Source of the DNA: SIG78 sp045635745
GTDB taxonomy: Bacteria > Verrucomicrobiota > Lentisphaeria > Victivallales > Victivallaceae
Assembly: GCA_045635745.1 (NCBI GenBank)
Contig: JAZTWG010000053.1
Coordinates: forward strand, 21,121-85,120
DNA: 64,000 bases
Reading direction: 5' to 3'
The notes below the pieces were generated by a model that saw only the letters and a list, made by a program, of their open reading frames with translations, had not been told where the DNA came from and did not search any database. Of the stretch, positions 24,567 through 33,937 are shown one piece after another. The translations under genes were made by a program, and so were the position numbers. How positions within the stretch are numbered: the first letter of the stretch is position 1; the number at the start of each line of letters is the position of its first letter.

Positions 24567-24595
24567 TTGATTTTATTGCTTAATAATGCTATTGT
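24567..24595 (+). promoter_or_regulatory. Candidate promoter before the small secreted protein and SPFH operon
   Basis: TTGATT (24567-24572), 17-nt spacer, TATTGT (24590-24595) preceded by ATGC (extended -10). Confidence 0.5.
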
Positions 24596-24631
24596 ATGGC
24601 TATGAAACTATAGGATAATTGTGTACTTTTT

Positions 24632-24994
24632 ATGTGGCAGTGTCGTAAAATTTATGCTAACTTATTGCTGCTGAGTGTGTTGCTTTTTTCGCTCGGTGCG
24701 GCTGTGCGTCCGGCTTACAGTACGCTTTTTGCCGGGGGGACGGCAACGTGGAGCGCTCCGGCAGAAAATGTTGAGTTCCGTTGGGAAGCTCATGGAGCTG
24801 CAGTTGTCTATCGCAGTCAGCAGATAACAGCGGTTACAGCCGGTGATTGGGATTTGATCGTGCCGGAAGGCTGGTGCGATCTGCGATTGACAGGTCCTGA
24901 AGAAAAATCTTTTGTTGAGTGTTGGCGTCAGAATAACGGAGCATCTGTTCTGCTGCCGGTCGGCAGGGCACCGCCCGCGAAGGGCAATTGCTGA
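24632..24994 (+). CDS. Small putative secreted protein of unknown function
   Basis: 120 residues. A basic N-terminus and hydrophobic core (L-L-L-L-S-V-L-L-F-S-L-G-A-A, about 11-24) look like a signal peptide; the rest is short, Trp-rich and beta-like. I recognise no family. A candidate promoter sits about 30 nt upstream, but no clear Shine-Dalgarno sequence is visible. It lies 133 nt ahead of the first SPFH gene on the same strand and may be its leader gene. Reality as a gene is moderately likely. Confidence 0.5.
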   Translation: MWQCRKIYANLLLLSVLLFSLGAAVRPAYSTLFAGGTATWSAPAENVEFRWEAHGAAVVYRSQQITAVTAGDWDLIVPEGWCDLRLTGPEEKSFVECWRQNNGASVLLPVGRAPPAKGNC

Positions 24995-25127
24995 TTTTGT
25001 GATTGGGAGCGAACCGTGAACGGTTTTTTGAGCTCTGTAAATTTTGTTGGATTTTTTTCAGTAAGTTTTGAGATAAATAATAATAAACCAGAATGGGTCT
25101 TGTAAAAGACTTCCGGGAGTTGACAGC

Positions 25128-27128
25128 ATGAGTAAAACAGTAAATTATCGCGCTGCCATTGACAATGCCGGAGTAATGACCAAGCTTTCCGCAATCGGAA
25201 CTGTATTGAGCGGAGTGTTTGCATTGCTGCTGTTGTTGTTGGGCGTGGTCAAAAGCTCGTTCGCCAATTCTGATGCCTTTGCGGTGGTGGTAATACCTTA
25301 CACCGTGGCGGTGTTGTTCGGATTGGCCGCCACACTTTACGGCATGTTTGCCAAAGGTGCGGCAATTGAAAATGAAGAAAAAATGCTGCTGGCAAAACGT
25401 CACGACAACAATATGCTTGCCGTAGATGAAGATGCCCGCTTCACCCAGCAGAGAACGCTGGATAACTATGAAAAATATGCTCCGTATGTTTTGAGTATTG
25501 CCGCGGCACTGCTGATCGGCGTGTTGTGCATGCTCTTCTTCAGCCATTGGGCCGACCGCAGCTCGGAATTGCGTGAGGCGGTTTTGAATACCGCGCCGAT
25601 CAATCCGATGTATATGGTGTTTCTGGCGGCGGTGATCGGGGTGATCTCGCTTTTTGCCGGAGCGTTTTTCAATGGGCAGTCGCATGACGAAGCGTTCCGC
25701 TGGCTGCGTCCCTTCGGAGCATGGCTCATTGCCGGCGCGGTGGCTTCGGCGGCAGCGGTGATTTCCGGACTCTGTTTCAAGTCCGGGCTTAAAGGGTACG
25801 ATTCGATCATTGCCAGAACGCTGCTGATCATCTATCTGGTGCTGGCGGCAGAACTGGTTTTGAGCTTTGTTGTGGAATTTTACCGGCCGCGTACTCTGGA
25901 AGAATCCCGCCCGGTCTTTGAAAGCCGCATACTGGCTCTCTTTACCGAACCCGGCGGCGTTATGCGCAACTTTGCGGATATGCTCGACTATCAGTTCGGG
26001 TTCAAGGTCTCTTCAACTTGGATGTACAGTTTTGTTGAACGGGCGATCTTTCCGCTGCTTCTGCTCTGGGCGCTGTTGCTCTGGGGGTCGACTGCCATTC
26101 ATGAAGTTGATTCCAACGAAGTGGGGCTGCGGAGCAATCTCGGTAAACTTATCAATACAGAAAAGCCGCTGAAACCGGGTATCTATTTTACCTTGCCCTG
26201 GCCCTTCGGCACGCTTGAAAAATACTCCTGCGATCAGATCTACGAAGTGGTGATCGGCCACGAAGAACACGATGATCATGAAGAAGAGGAAGAGTATGTC
26301 GATGACGGCCACGGTCATAATCCTCCGCCTAAAAAAGAAAAGGAAAAGAAAGATCACAGCGTTGTGCTGTGGACCGCCGAACATGGCGAAGGCAACAACA
26401 ACTTTATTGTGGCCAACGATGTATCGCACTCCGGCGGTGATAAATCCGGCGATGTACTGGGAGACTTCTACTTTGTAGGTCTTTCCATGCCCATACAGTA
26501 CCACATCCGCCCCGATGGCATATATAATTATGTATACGGCAGCGTGGATGCCAAACAGGTCATCAAAAACATTGGCCACATGGTAGTCACCGAATATCTG
26601 GCCAGCGCGCCGTTCTATCAGGTTATCACCAGCGGCCGCCGCGAAGCCGAAGAAAAACTTAAAAATCGCATCCAAGCCGAATGCGATGCCCGTAATCTGG
26701 GCGTGGAGATCATAGCCGCCAATCTCGTAGGCATCCATCCGCCGACCCAGGTGGGCAAGGAGTTCCAGAACGTGCTGGGCGCTATGGAAGAACGCGAAAA
26801 AATGGTGCTGGCAGCCGAAGCGTACAAAGCACAGGTCCTGCCGCAGGCCAAAGCCGATGCGCTGGCGATCCGTGAACAGGCATCGGCGGCAAGTTATCAG
26901 ACTGCCACGGTGGCCAAGGCTGTCAGCGACCGCTTTGTCAAACAGCTGCAGGCATATCAAACAATGCCCAAGCTGTTCATGCTCAAAAACTATCTGGATT
27001 TCCTGGAAAATGACTGCAAAGATGTGCGTAAATATGTCTTGAGCAGTTCGCTGCAGGGCGATGTATACGAGCTGAATTTGGAAGAAAAAGAGCGTCTGAA
27101 TTTGTTTGACGCCAACCTGGGTGAATAA
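25128..27128 (+). CDS. HflK-like SPFH/band-7 protein with N-terminal multi-spanning domain
   Basis: 666 residues, far longer than HflK (about 420). The N-terminal half has several hydrophobic segments (about 20-50, 55-75, 120-145, 165-185, 200-220, 230-250), then a further membrane helix near 310-330 followed by the SPFH core beginning V-D-S-N-E-V-G-L-R-S-N-L-G-K and P-G-I-Y-F-T-L-P-W-P-F. The usual coiled coil is present (E-A-Y-K-A-Q-V-L-P-Q-A-K-A-D-A). Inside the core, at about 375-410, is an insertion crowded with His, Glu and Asp and then Lys, absent from standard HflK. GGGAG lies 8 nt before the ATG. SPFH proteins scaffold membrane microdomains and modulate proteases such as FtsH. First of three SPFH genes. 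Confidence 0.8.
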   Translation: MSKTVNYRAAIDNAGVMTKLSAIGTVLSGVFALLLLLLGVVKSSFANSDAFAVVVIPYTVAVLFGLAATLYGMFAKGAAIENEEKMLLAKRHDNNMLAVDEDARFTQQRTLDNYEKYAPYVLSIAAALLIGVLCMLFFSHWADRSSELREAVLNTAPINPMYMVFLAAVIGVISLFAGAFFNGQSHDEAFRWLRPFGAWLIAGAVASAAAVISGLCFKSGLKGYDSIIARTLLIIYLVLAAELVLSFVVEFYRPRTLEESRPVFESRILALFTEPGGVMRNFADMLDYQFGFKVSSTWMYSFVERAIFPLLLLWALLLWGSTAIHEVDSNEVGLRSNLGKLINTEKPLKPGIYFTLPWPFGTLEKYSCDQIYEVVIGHEEHDDHEEEEEYVDDGHGHNPPPKKEKEKKDHSVVLWTAEHGEGNNNFIVANDVSHSGGDKSGDVLGDFYFVGLSMPIQYHIRPDGIYNYVYGSVDAKQVIKNIGHMVVTEYLASAPFYQVITSGRREAEEKLKNRIQAECDARNLGVEIIAANLVGIHPPTQVGKEFQNVLGAMEEREKMVLAAEAYKAQVLPQAKADALAIREQASAASYQTATVAKAVSDRFVKQLQAYQTMPKLFMLKNYLDFLENDCKDVRKYVLSSSLQGDVYELNLEEKERLNLFDANLGE

Positions 27129-27168
27129 TTTTAAGGTAATTTATATATAGAAAGGCATAGAATAGATC

Positions 27169-28107
27169 ATGTCAAGCAAGGTTTTCAAACATTGGCCGAC
27201 GCTCCTTCTGGGCGTGTTTGTATTTGCAGTGCTGCTGGTGGCAGTTTTCACTTATCAGGTAAGCAGTACTGAAGTAGCAGTTGTTGAACGTATGGGGCAG
27301 ATGCTCGACGAGCATCCGGCAGCGGGGCTGCACTTCCGTTGGCCGTATCCCTTTGAAAAGATCACCAAATATGACAAACGTCTGCATTGCTTCGGCGGTC
27401 ATGACGGGCAGATCGAAGAAACAGCCACCGCTGACAAGCAGAACATCCTTGTGGGGGTGTTCATTACCTACCGTATCAGCGATCCGCTGACTTTTGCCAA
27501 GCGCATGACCAGCTTCAAGAAAGCCGAAAGCGAACTGGATATCTGGATGCGCGGCGCCAAAAATGCTGCGTTCGGCAAATACAAGTTCGATCAGATCCTT
27601 ACCACCGATCCCAAGAACATGCGTCTGAACGAAATCGCCGATCAGATCAAAAACGATATGCTGGTCAAAGCCAAGCCCTACGGTCTGGAAATCTGTTCGG
27701 CCGGGATCACTACGCTGAATGTGCCCGAAGCAGTCAGCAGTAAGGTTTTTGAACGTATGAATCAGGATCGTATGCTGGCGGCCCAGCGTTACCTCGGCGA
27801 AGGTAAACTCCGCGCCGAAGAGATCCGCATTGCTGCCGATAAAGAACGCGCCAATATAATTGCCAATGCCGAAGCGCAGGCAAAAGAGATCAGCGCACAG
27901 GGCGATGTGGAAGCCGCCAAATACCTGCGGGTATTCGACAAAAATCCCGAATTGGCAGCGTTTTTGCGTAAACTCGACAGTTTGCGTACCATCATGAAGA
28001 GCAAGACCACTCTGGTGCTGGATACCAACACCGACCCCTTTACTCTGCTCAAGAGCAATGCCGATCAGCTCGCCGTGCCCGCAGTTCCGGCGAAAACTGC
28101 CAAATAA
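27169..28107 (+). CDS. hflC: HflC-type SPFH protein
   Basis: 312 residues. One N-terminal membrane helix (L-L-L-G-V-F-V-F-A-V-L-L-V-A-V), the SPFH domain starting S-S-T-E-V-A-V-V-E-R-M-G, a coiled coil with G-E-G-K-L-R-A-E-E-I-R, and the HflC tail: A-E-A-Q-A-K-E-I-S-A-Q-G-D-V-E-A-A-K-Y and the F-x-R-x-L-D-S-L-R region before T-T-L-V-L-D. In E. coli HflC pairs with HflK to cage FtsH. Here it is between two HflK-like proteins, so a mixed assembly is possible. No ftsH is seen in the window. Confidence 0.82.
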   Translation: MSSKVFKHWPTLLLGVFVFAVLLVAVFTYQVSSTEVAVVERMGQMLDEHPAAGLHFRWPYPFEKITKYDKRLHCFGGHDGQIEETATADKQNILVGVFITYRISDPLTFAKRMTSFKKAESELDIWMRGAKNAAFGKYKFDQILTTDPKNMRLNEIADQIKNDMLVKAKPYGLEICSAGITTLNVPEAVSSKVFERMNQDRMLAAQRYLGEGKLRAEEIRIAADKERANIIANAEAQAKEISAQGDVEAAKYLRVFDKNPELAAFLRKLDSLRTIMKSKTTLVLDTNTDPFTLLKSNADQLAVPAVPAKTAK

Positions 28108-28122
28108 TGAGGCTTGAAGTCT

Positions 28123-29289
28123 ATGGATAACGAAAAGAAAAATCTTACGCCGGATACCGAGCTGTACAATCAGTACGGCGGCGGGGTCAGAGCGTTTATG
28201 AAAGCCGGCCACTGGGTCTTTCTGGCTCTGGTGGGGCTTATCTTTGCCATGCTGGTCTACTTCTTTACGCTGGGTGGTTACTTTGCTGTTTCGCCGCAGG
28301 AAGCGGTGATCGTATTGCGCTTCGGCAAATATGAAAAAACTTACACCAGCGACTGGCATTGGTTTCTGCCCGATCCGGTAACCAGCAAAGTGGTGGTGCC
28401 GACCAGCCCGCAGACTCTGCAAGTTACTTTCAACGCCGGAATCATGCCCGATCAGCTGCCGCCGCCGGGCCCCAACGGTGAACTGCCCGGACTGCAGCCC
28501 AACCGCGACCGTTATTTGCTGACGGCCGATGCCAATATCATCCACGCCAGCTGGAGCGCCCGTTTTCAGGTGAGCGATCCGGCGGTGTTTTATCAGACTT
28601 TGCGCGTACCGGCGAATCCGGCCGGACCGGACGATATCGTGGTGGATGAAGGCGAAGAACTTGGCCGCCGCGGCCCCCGCACATTGCTGGGCAGAATGCT
28701 GGAAAGTGCTGTGATAACCACCACCGCACAATGGACGGTCGACGAAATACTCTATTCGCGCCAGACCGAATACCGCGAAGCTGTGGAACGCGCCTACCGC
28801 AAGATGGTTGCCGATCTCAATATCGGGGTGGTGATCGAAGAAGTGCGGATCAATGGCAAAGTAATGACCCCCGCTGTTACCCAGGCGTTTTTCGATGCGC
28901 TGACCGCCGCCCGTGCCGAACAGGGCACTATGATCGACAAAGCGCGCGAATATGGTGTAAGCATCCGCGCCAAGGCCAGCGAAGAAAGCTCGCGCATCAT
29001 AGCACAGGCGGAAAATTACCGTACTATGGTTGTGGCCGATGTAAAAGCCGAAAGTCTTTACTTTGAAAGTTTCCTTAAAGAATACAACGAAAATCCCCGC
29101 ACCGCTCTGATGAGCCGCTACAACGCGGTGCTGGCCGAAGTCATGGCCGGTATTGATCAGAAGTTTGTGTTGGGTGCCGGCAATGGCGGCAAGCTCTGGC
29201 TCAAGCTCGGTCCGGAAATTCCCAAGGCCGAAGAAACTGCCAAACCCGCAGAAACTCCGGCGAAGACCACCCCGGCAGGAGGCAAATAA
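28123..29289 (+). CDS. Second HflK-like SPFH protein
   Basis: 388 residues. A cytoplasmic N-tail, one membrane helix (V-F-L-A-L-V-G-L-I-F-A-M-L-V-Y-F-F, about 30-46), SPFH domain from V-S-P-Q-E-A-V-I-V-L-R-F-G-K, a Pro/Gly-rich loop and a coiled coil (I-R-A-K-A-S-E-E-S-S-R-I-I-A-Q-A). The C-terminus is a short Ala/Pro/Lys/Thr tail. ATG 28123 is used; TTG 28114 also lies in frame. It ends 2 nt before the P-type ATPase gene, so the two are surely co-transcribed. Confidence 0.8.
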   Translation: MDNEKKNLTPDTELYNQYGGGVRAFMKAGHWVFLALVGLIFAMLVYFFTLGGYFAVSPQEAVIVLRFGKYEKTYTSDWHWFLPDPVTSKVVVPTSPQTLQVTFNAGIMPDQLPPPGPNGELPGLQPNRDRYLLTADANIIHASWSARFQVSDPAVFYQTLRVPANPAGPDDIVVDEGEELGRRGPRTLLGRMLESAVITTTAQWTVDEILYSRQTEYREAVERAYRKMVADLNIGVVIEEVRINGKVMTPAVTQAFFDALTAARAEQGTMIDKAREYGVSIRAKASEESSRIIAQAENYRTMVVADVKAESLYFESFLKEYNENPRTALMSRYNAVLAEVMAGIDQKFVLGAGNGGKLWLKLGPEIPKAEETAKPAETPAKTTPAGGK

Positions 29290-29291
29290 TT

Positions 29292-31235
29292 ATGAGTGAA
29301 AATATAAGTGTTGCAGTAAATAATACAGTCAGCAGCGAAGACACCCGCAAGCGCAGTCTGGTGCTGGTGGGATTTGCCGTACTTGGCGGCATGCTGACTG
29401 CCAACTCGTTTATTTTGAGTTATTTTCTGCCCGGACAGACCTTTGCGGCCACTTTCAGCGCCTTGTTCGGCGCGTTTGTGCTTGCCATGCCGATCATTTA
29501 TACGGCAGTAAAAGATTTGTTTTCCGGCAAAGTTTACATGAATGAACTGGTGGCGCTGGCCATCCTTGCCGCACTGGCAGGGGGCAACTACCAGACTGCC
29601 GGCGGACATTTTCAGAATGCCGGTGTGATCGCATTCTTTCTGCTGATAACGATCATCATCGAAAGCCGCACTGCTTCGGGGGCCCAGCGTTCGATTGAAG
29701 AACTGGTAAAACTTACACCCACCCAGGTTCACCTGATCAAAAACGGTGCCGAAGTGGATGCCGATGTAATGAGTTTGAATCTGGGCGATATCATCCGTGT
29801 GCGCCCTGGTGAAAATTTTCCGGTCGATGCAGAGGTTATTTCCGGCGAAACGATCGTCAATCAGGCGTCGATTACCGGGGAATCCATGCCGGTGGACAAG
29901 GTTGCCGGCGACGATGTTTATGCCGGTACGCAGAACCTGACCGGTCTGGTGGAGCTCAAAGTTACCCGGCTGGGTGAAGATACCACCCTCGGCAAGGTCA
30001 AAAACATGATCATGCAGGCCGAAAACTCCCGCACTCCGATCGTGCGTATCATCGACCGCTATGCCGGCTATTACACCCCCACGATTCTGATGCTGGCGGG
30101 TATCACCTGGTGGTTTACCGGAGATATATCCAAAGTTATCACACTGCTGGTGATTGCCTGTCCGGGGGCTATCATGCTTGCTTCGCCTACTGCCATTGTG
30201 GCGGCGGTGGCGGCGGCGGCCCGTCTGGGGGTCTTCATCAAAGATGTCAGCCATCTGGAACTCGCGGCAAGAATCCGCAGTTTTGTGTTTGACAAAACCG
30301 GTACTTTGACCGACGGCCTGCTGTCAGTAGTCAAACTGGTGCCGTTCGGCGAAGTAAGTCCGGCTGAAATGCTGAAACTGGCCGCTTCGGCCGAAGCAAA
30401 CAGTAACCACCCGACTGCAGTGGCGCTGGTGAAACTTGCCAACGAGGCGCAGCTGGAGCTTGCTCCGGTCAGCGAATTCAAAGAAACCCACGGTAAAGGG
30501 GTCAATGCTGTGATCGACGGTGTGGCTGTGGCAGTTGGCCGTTCAGCATGGCTGGAAACACAGGAATATACTCTGCCGGAAGACTTCAACACCGAAGATA
30601 CTGCCGGTTTGAGCGTGGTATTTGTAGCCCGTGAAAAAGAGATCATCGGCTGGATCGGTTTGAGCGATAAGATCCGTAAAGAAGCCGCGCAGGCACTCAA
30701 AGATCTGCGGAGTCTGGGTGTCCGGCAGGTGGCTATGGTCACCGGGGACCGCGAATCGGTGGCTGAAAAAGTGGCCAATGTGCTGGATATCGATGAGTTC
30801 CGCAGTGAATGTCTGCCGGAAGCCAAGGTCGAATATGTGGAAAATGCCAAAAAGAGTTATCCCACCGCAGTTGTGGGCGATGGTGTGAACGACGCACCGG
30901 CGCTGGCAGAAGGCGATCTGGGGATTGCCATGGGGGCCATCGGCAGCGATATTGCCATTAACAGTGCATCCATTGCGCTGATGACCAATGACCTGCGCCG
31001 TATACCCATGCTGATCGACCTTTCGCAGAAATCGCGGATGGTCATTTATCAGAATCTTTGCATAGGCATACTCTTTGTTTTCGGCGGCATGGTGCTGCTG
31101 GTCTTTGACAAGATGACTCCGGTGGGAGCGGCGATCTTGTACACATTGAGTACATTGGTGGTGATCTTCAACAGTGCGCGTCTGGTCCGAACCGGTGAAG
31201 AACTTACGTTGGAAGATAATAAAAATAAAAAATAA
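29292..31235 (+). CDS. P1B-type (heavy-metal-type) P-type ATPase with CPG membrane motif
   Basis: 647-residue P-type ATPase of the P1B group. Motifs in order: I-T-G-E-S (A domain), membrane motif A-C-P-G-A-I-M-L-A-S-P-T-A, D-K-T-G-T phosphorylation site, S-N-H-P-T-A (the HP locus diagnostic of P1B), and G-D-G-V-N-D-A-P. There is no N-terminal metal-binding domain. The membrane cysteine motif is CPG rather than the CPC, CPH or SPC of characterised exporters, so metal specificity cannot be assigned. Its start overlaps the SPFH block within 2 nt. Probably a metal-ion exporter working with the SPFH proteins. Confidence 0.85.
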   Translation: MSENISVAVNNTVSSEDTRKRSLVLVGFAVLGGMLTANSFILSYFLPGQTFAATFSALFGAFVLAMPIIYTAVKDLFSGKVYMNELVALAILAALAGGNYQTAGGHFQNAGVIAFFLLITIIIESRTASGAQRSIEELVKLTPTQVHLIKNGAEVDADVMSLNLGDIIRVRPGENFPVDAEVISGETIVNQASITGESMPVDKVAGDDVYAGTQNLTGLVELKVTRLGEDTTLGKVKNMIMQAENSRTPIVRIIDRYAGYYTPTILMLAGITWWFTGDISKVITLLVIACPGAIMLASPTAIVAAVAAAARLGVFIKDVSHLELAARIRSFVFDKTGTLTDGLLSVVKLVPFGEVSPAEMLKLAASAEANSNHPTAVALVKLANEAQLELAPVSEFKETHGKGVNAVIDGVAVAVGRSAWLETQEYTLPEDFNTEDTAGLSVVFVAREKEIIGWIGLSDKIRKEAAQALKDLRSLGVRQVAMVTGDRESVAEKVANVLDIDEFRSECLPEAKVEYVENAKKSYPTAVVGDGVNDAPALAEGDLGIAMGAIGSDIAINSASIALMTNDLRRIPMLIDLSQKSRMVIYQNLCIGILFVFGGMVLLVFDKMTPVGAAILYTLSTLVVIFNSARLVRTGEELTLEDNKNKK

Positions 31236-31245
31236 TGATAGTGCA

Positions 31246-31275
31246 CAGCTTTCCGGATTTCCATCCGGAAAGCTG
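31246..31275. repeat. Intercistronic perfect hairpin
   Basis: cagctttccgga (31246-31257) and tccggaaagctg (31264-31275) form a 12-bp stem with a 6-nt loop. No T-run follows, so it may limit 3' decay or attenuate rather than terminate. It separates the ATPase gene from the ABC genes. Confidence 0.7.
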
Positions 31276-31292
31276 TACATAGAGAGGAAAGG

Positions 31293-32462
31293 GTGAAAAA
31301 GATGGCAGAAGATGCAATACGCGCGGTAGGCTTGACCAAAGTGTTCCGCGATTTCTGGAACCGCCCCAAAGCCCGGGCGGTTAATGAGATCGACTTTACG
31401 GTCAAGGAAGGCGAAGTAGTCGGTTTGCTTGGTCCCAATGGTTCTGGAAAGTCCACTACAGTGAAGATGATATTGGGTTTGCTTTATCCCACCGCCGGTC
31501 AACTTACCGTGCTGGGGAAGGCTCCACGTGCAGTGGAAACGAAAAAAGCGATCGGGTATCTGCCCGAAGAATCCTATCTGTATAAATATCTGACGGCGGA
31601 AGAAACGCTGGACTTTTTCGGATCGCTTTTCAACCTTTCCCGCGCTGAACGCAAAAACCGTATCGATCAGCTGCTTGATATGGTTGGTCTGGCTCACGCC
31701 CGCCATCGCCGGGTGGGAGAATTTTCCAAAGGTATGGCGCGCCGTATCGGTCTGGCGCAGGCAATGATCAACGACCCATCGCTGCTGATTTTTGACGAAC
31801 CCACCAGTGGTCTTGACCCGCTGGGCTGCCGGGAAGTTAAAGATTTGATCATGGAGCTGAAAAAGCGCGGAAAAACCGTGCTTATAACCAGCCATCTTTT
31901 GAGTGATGTGGAAGATATCTGCGACCGCGTGGTTATTCTCTACGGCGGGAAAGTCCGGGCACAGGGCAGTTTGAATGAACTGCTGACCGTCAGCGACAGT
32001 ACCCGTATCGTTACGCCGACCTTGAGCAAGGATGCCACCGAAAAAGTGCTGACTGTTCTGCGCGAAAATCTCAATGGCGAAGAATTTGTTATGGATCATC
32101 CGCGTCGCACGCTCGAAGAGTTCTTTCTGGATGTTATTGCCAAAGCCAAGAACGACAGTGTGGAAACATCCGGTGCGCTCGGCGGCGGCATAGCTGAATA
32201 CCTTTCGGCAGAAAAAGATAAGGAAAGCACCGTGCTGGAAACTCTTATCGCTCAGCCTGAAGCGGTCAAAAAGCCCACCGCTGAAGAGAGTGCTGCCAAG
32301 CTGGCAAGTGAGCTCAAAGCCGCCGAAGAAAAACGGTTGGCAGACCTTACTGCCGGCGATGACAGGAGTGTTGTCAACAAAGATGAAGAAAAGGTCAAGG
32401 CCGAGGCCGAAGCTCTTAAAGCAGCCGATGCCAAACTTGACGATTTATTGAAAAACCGCTAA
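31293..32462 (+). CDS. ABC transporter ATPase subunit with charged C-terminal extension
   Basis: 389 residues. ABC domain with Walker A G-P-N-G-S-G-K-S (about 44-51), signature F-S-K-G-M-A-R-R in place of LSGGQ, Walker B L-L-I-F-D-E-P-T-S, and the H-loop I-T-S-H. From about residue 290 an Ala/Glu/Lys-rich tail with coiled-coil character is added. GTG 31293 is taken as start (GAGG 6 nt upstream); ATG 31302 is the alternative. It energises the permease encoded next, an ABC-2-type exporter. Confidence 0.88.
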   Translation: MKKMAEDAIRAVGLTKVFRDFWNRPKARAVNEIDFTVKEGEVVGLLGPNGSGKSTTVKMILGLLYPTAGQLTVLGKAPRAVETKKAIGYLPEESYLYKYLTAEETLDFFGSLFNLSRAERKNRIDQLLDMVGLAHARHRRVGEFSKGMARRIGLAQAMINDPSLLIFDEPTSGLDPLGCREVKDLIMELKKRGKTVLITSHLLSDVEDICDRVVILYGGKVRAQGSLNELLTVSDSTRIVTPTLSKDATEKVLTVLRENLNGEEFVMDHPRRTLEEFFLDVIAKAKNDSVETSGALGGGIAEYLSAEKDKESTVLETLIAQPEAVKKPTAEESAAKLASELKAAEEKRLADLTAGDDRSVVNKDEEKVKAEAEALKAADAKLDDLLKNR

Positions 32463-32491
32463 ACAACATTGGTGAACGGAAAGTACAAATT

Positions 32492-33937
32492 ATGACGGCA
32501 TTTAATGCAATCGTAAAACTGACATTACGCAATGCGTTGCGTTCGCACATCTTCCAGCTGCTGCTGGGGTTACTGGTGTTGTGTGCGGTGGCGTTGCCGA
32601 TGACAGTTTCCGGCTCCGGCGAGGGTGCGCGTGCTTATATACAGATCGCGCTCAAATATTCGCTGGGTACAGTCGGTTTTATTCTGGCGCTTTCCACGGT
32701 GTGGATCGCCAGTCTGGTCATGACACAGGATGTGGAAAGTTATCAGCTGCACATGGTGGTTGCCAAACCTGTATCGCGCCTCAAGATATTTCTTGCCAAA
32801 TATTTGAGTGTGGTATTGCTCCATGCGGTGCTGCTGCTGCTGGCGGGGATCACGATTTTTGCGGTGGTTTTGTACCGTTTTGGCAAAAACGATTTTCCTG
32901 CCGAGGAAAAATCCCGGATCGAAAACGAAGTGATGGTTGGCCGGAGGGTCTACTTCCCCAAGCCGCCGGATATGGAAAAACTGACCCGTGAAGCTCTGGC
33001 CCAGCAGTTGGAAGAAATGAAAAAAGCCGGTCGCGGCAGAGTTACAGCCGATGCCGCCGAAATGGAAAAAGATATCCGCAACGGTTTGAGCGAAGAAATG
33101 CTGCGCCAGCGTTCGGAGGTTCTTTTCCGTAAGTTCGGTGAATGGGAATATGAAAATCTGCCCAAAAATATGACCAATCCGATTTATTTGCGCTACCGGC
33201 TCTATGTGGGCAAAATCGATACCGAGGCCCAGCGCAACACCACCGGCTGGTGGGTGGGATTCTTTGAAGAAAAGAAGCAGTCCATCGGCAACGGTCAGGA
33301 AATTGAACAGGCAGTTCCAGTGGCAGAAGAGGATTTTACCCGCACCTGGCGGCCGCTTTCGCCCTCGCCGGAACAGAATTACGCCGGTGAATTTCACGAA
33401 AAAGTGTTGCCGGCATCGGTCATTGACCGTGCGGGAAAAGTCAATCTGCGTTATATAAACATCGATAACGCGCAGGATAAAGTCTATTTTCAGACGATCG
33501 ACGGACCCAAACTGCTGATAAAAGTTACCGGCTTCACCGGCAACTTTGTCCGCGGTCTGATAGTGATACTGCTGATGCTTATGGTCTATGCCGGAATCAG
33601 CTGCTGTGCGGCGGCGGCATTCAGTATGCCGACATCGATTTTTACGGTATTGAGCTATATGTTCCTCGGCAGCGTTGCACCGCTGGTGATGACCACCAGT
33701 CAACTGGCTGATCCCTCCAAATACACCGGATACTGGATCGGTAAAGTTGCCATGCTGATCGTGGCTCCGCTGCAGGAATTTGAAATTTCGCAGAAGATAG
33801 CCGGCGGTGAATTAGTTGAATTTGCTTATATCGGCGAGTTGTTCGGCGAATATTTCATGCTCAAGGCATTGCCATTTATCCTGCTGGGAATGTGGCTTTT
33901 CTGGAAACGTGAACTGGGATTGGTGATCAGAAAATGA
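32492..33937 (+). CDS. ABC-2-type transporter permease with large extracytoplasmic insertion
   Basis: 481 residues. Hydrophobic segments near 20-40, 60-80 and 105-130 are followed by a hydrophilic stretch of about 220 residues, and then three or more helices (about 355-480). The fold resembles NosY/GldF-type ABC-2 permeases whose long loop faces the periplasm. Its stop overlaps the start of the next gene by 4 nt. Cargo unknown; exporters of this type serve lipids, polysaccharides or gliding/cofactor proteins. Confidence 0.78.
   Translation: MTAFNAIVKLTLRNALRSHIFQLLLGLLVLCAVALPMTVSGSGEGARAYIQIALKYSLGTVGFILALSTVWIASLVMTQDVESYQLHMVVAKPVSRLKIFLAKYLSVVLLHAVLLLLAGITIFAVVLYRFGKNDFPAEEKSRIENEVMVGRRVYFPKPPDMEKLTREALAQQLEEMKKAGRGRVTADAAEMEKDIRNGLSEEMLRQRSEVLFRKFGEWEYENLPKNMTNPIYLRYRLYVGKIDTEAQRNTTGWWVGFFEEKKQSIGNGQEIEQAVPVAEEDFTRTWRPLSPSPEQNYAGEFHEKVLPASVIDRAGKVNLRYINIDNAQDKVYFQTIDGPKLLIKVTGFTGNFVRGLIVILLMLMVYAGISCCAAAAFSMPTSIFTVLSYMFLGSVAPLVMTTSQLADPSKYTGYWIGKVAMLIVAPLQEFEISQKIAGGELVEFAYIGELFGEYFMLKALPFILLGMWLFWKRELGLVIRK

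Noticed and set aside
27172..32099. Long antisense frames (27172-28731, 30543-32099) over the SPFH, ATPase and ABC genes
   Set aside because: They mirror well-recognised sense genes and have no features of their own.
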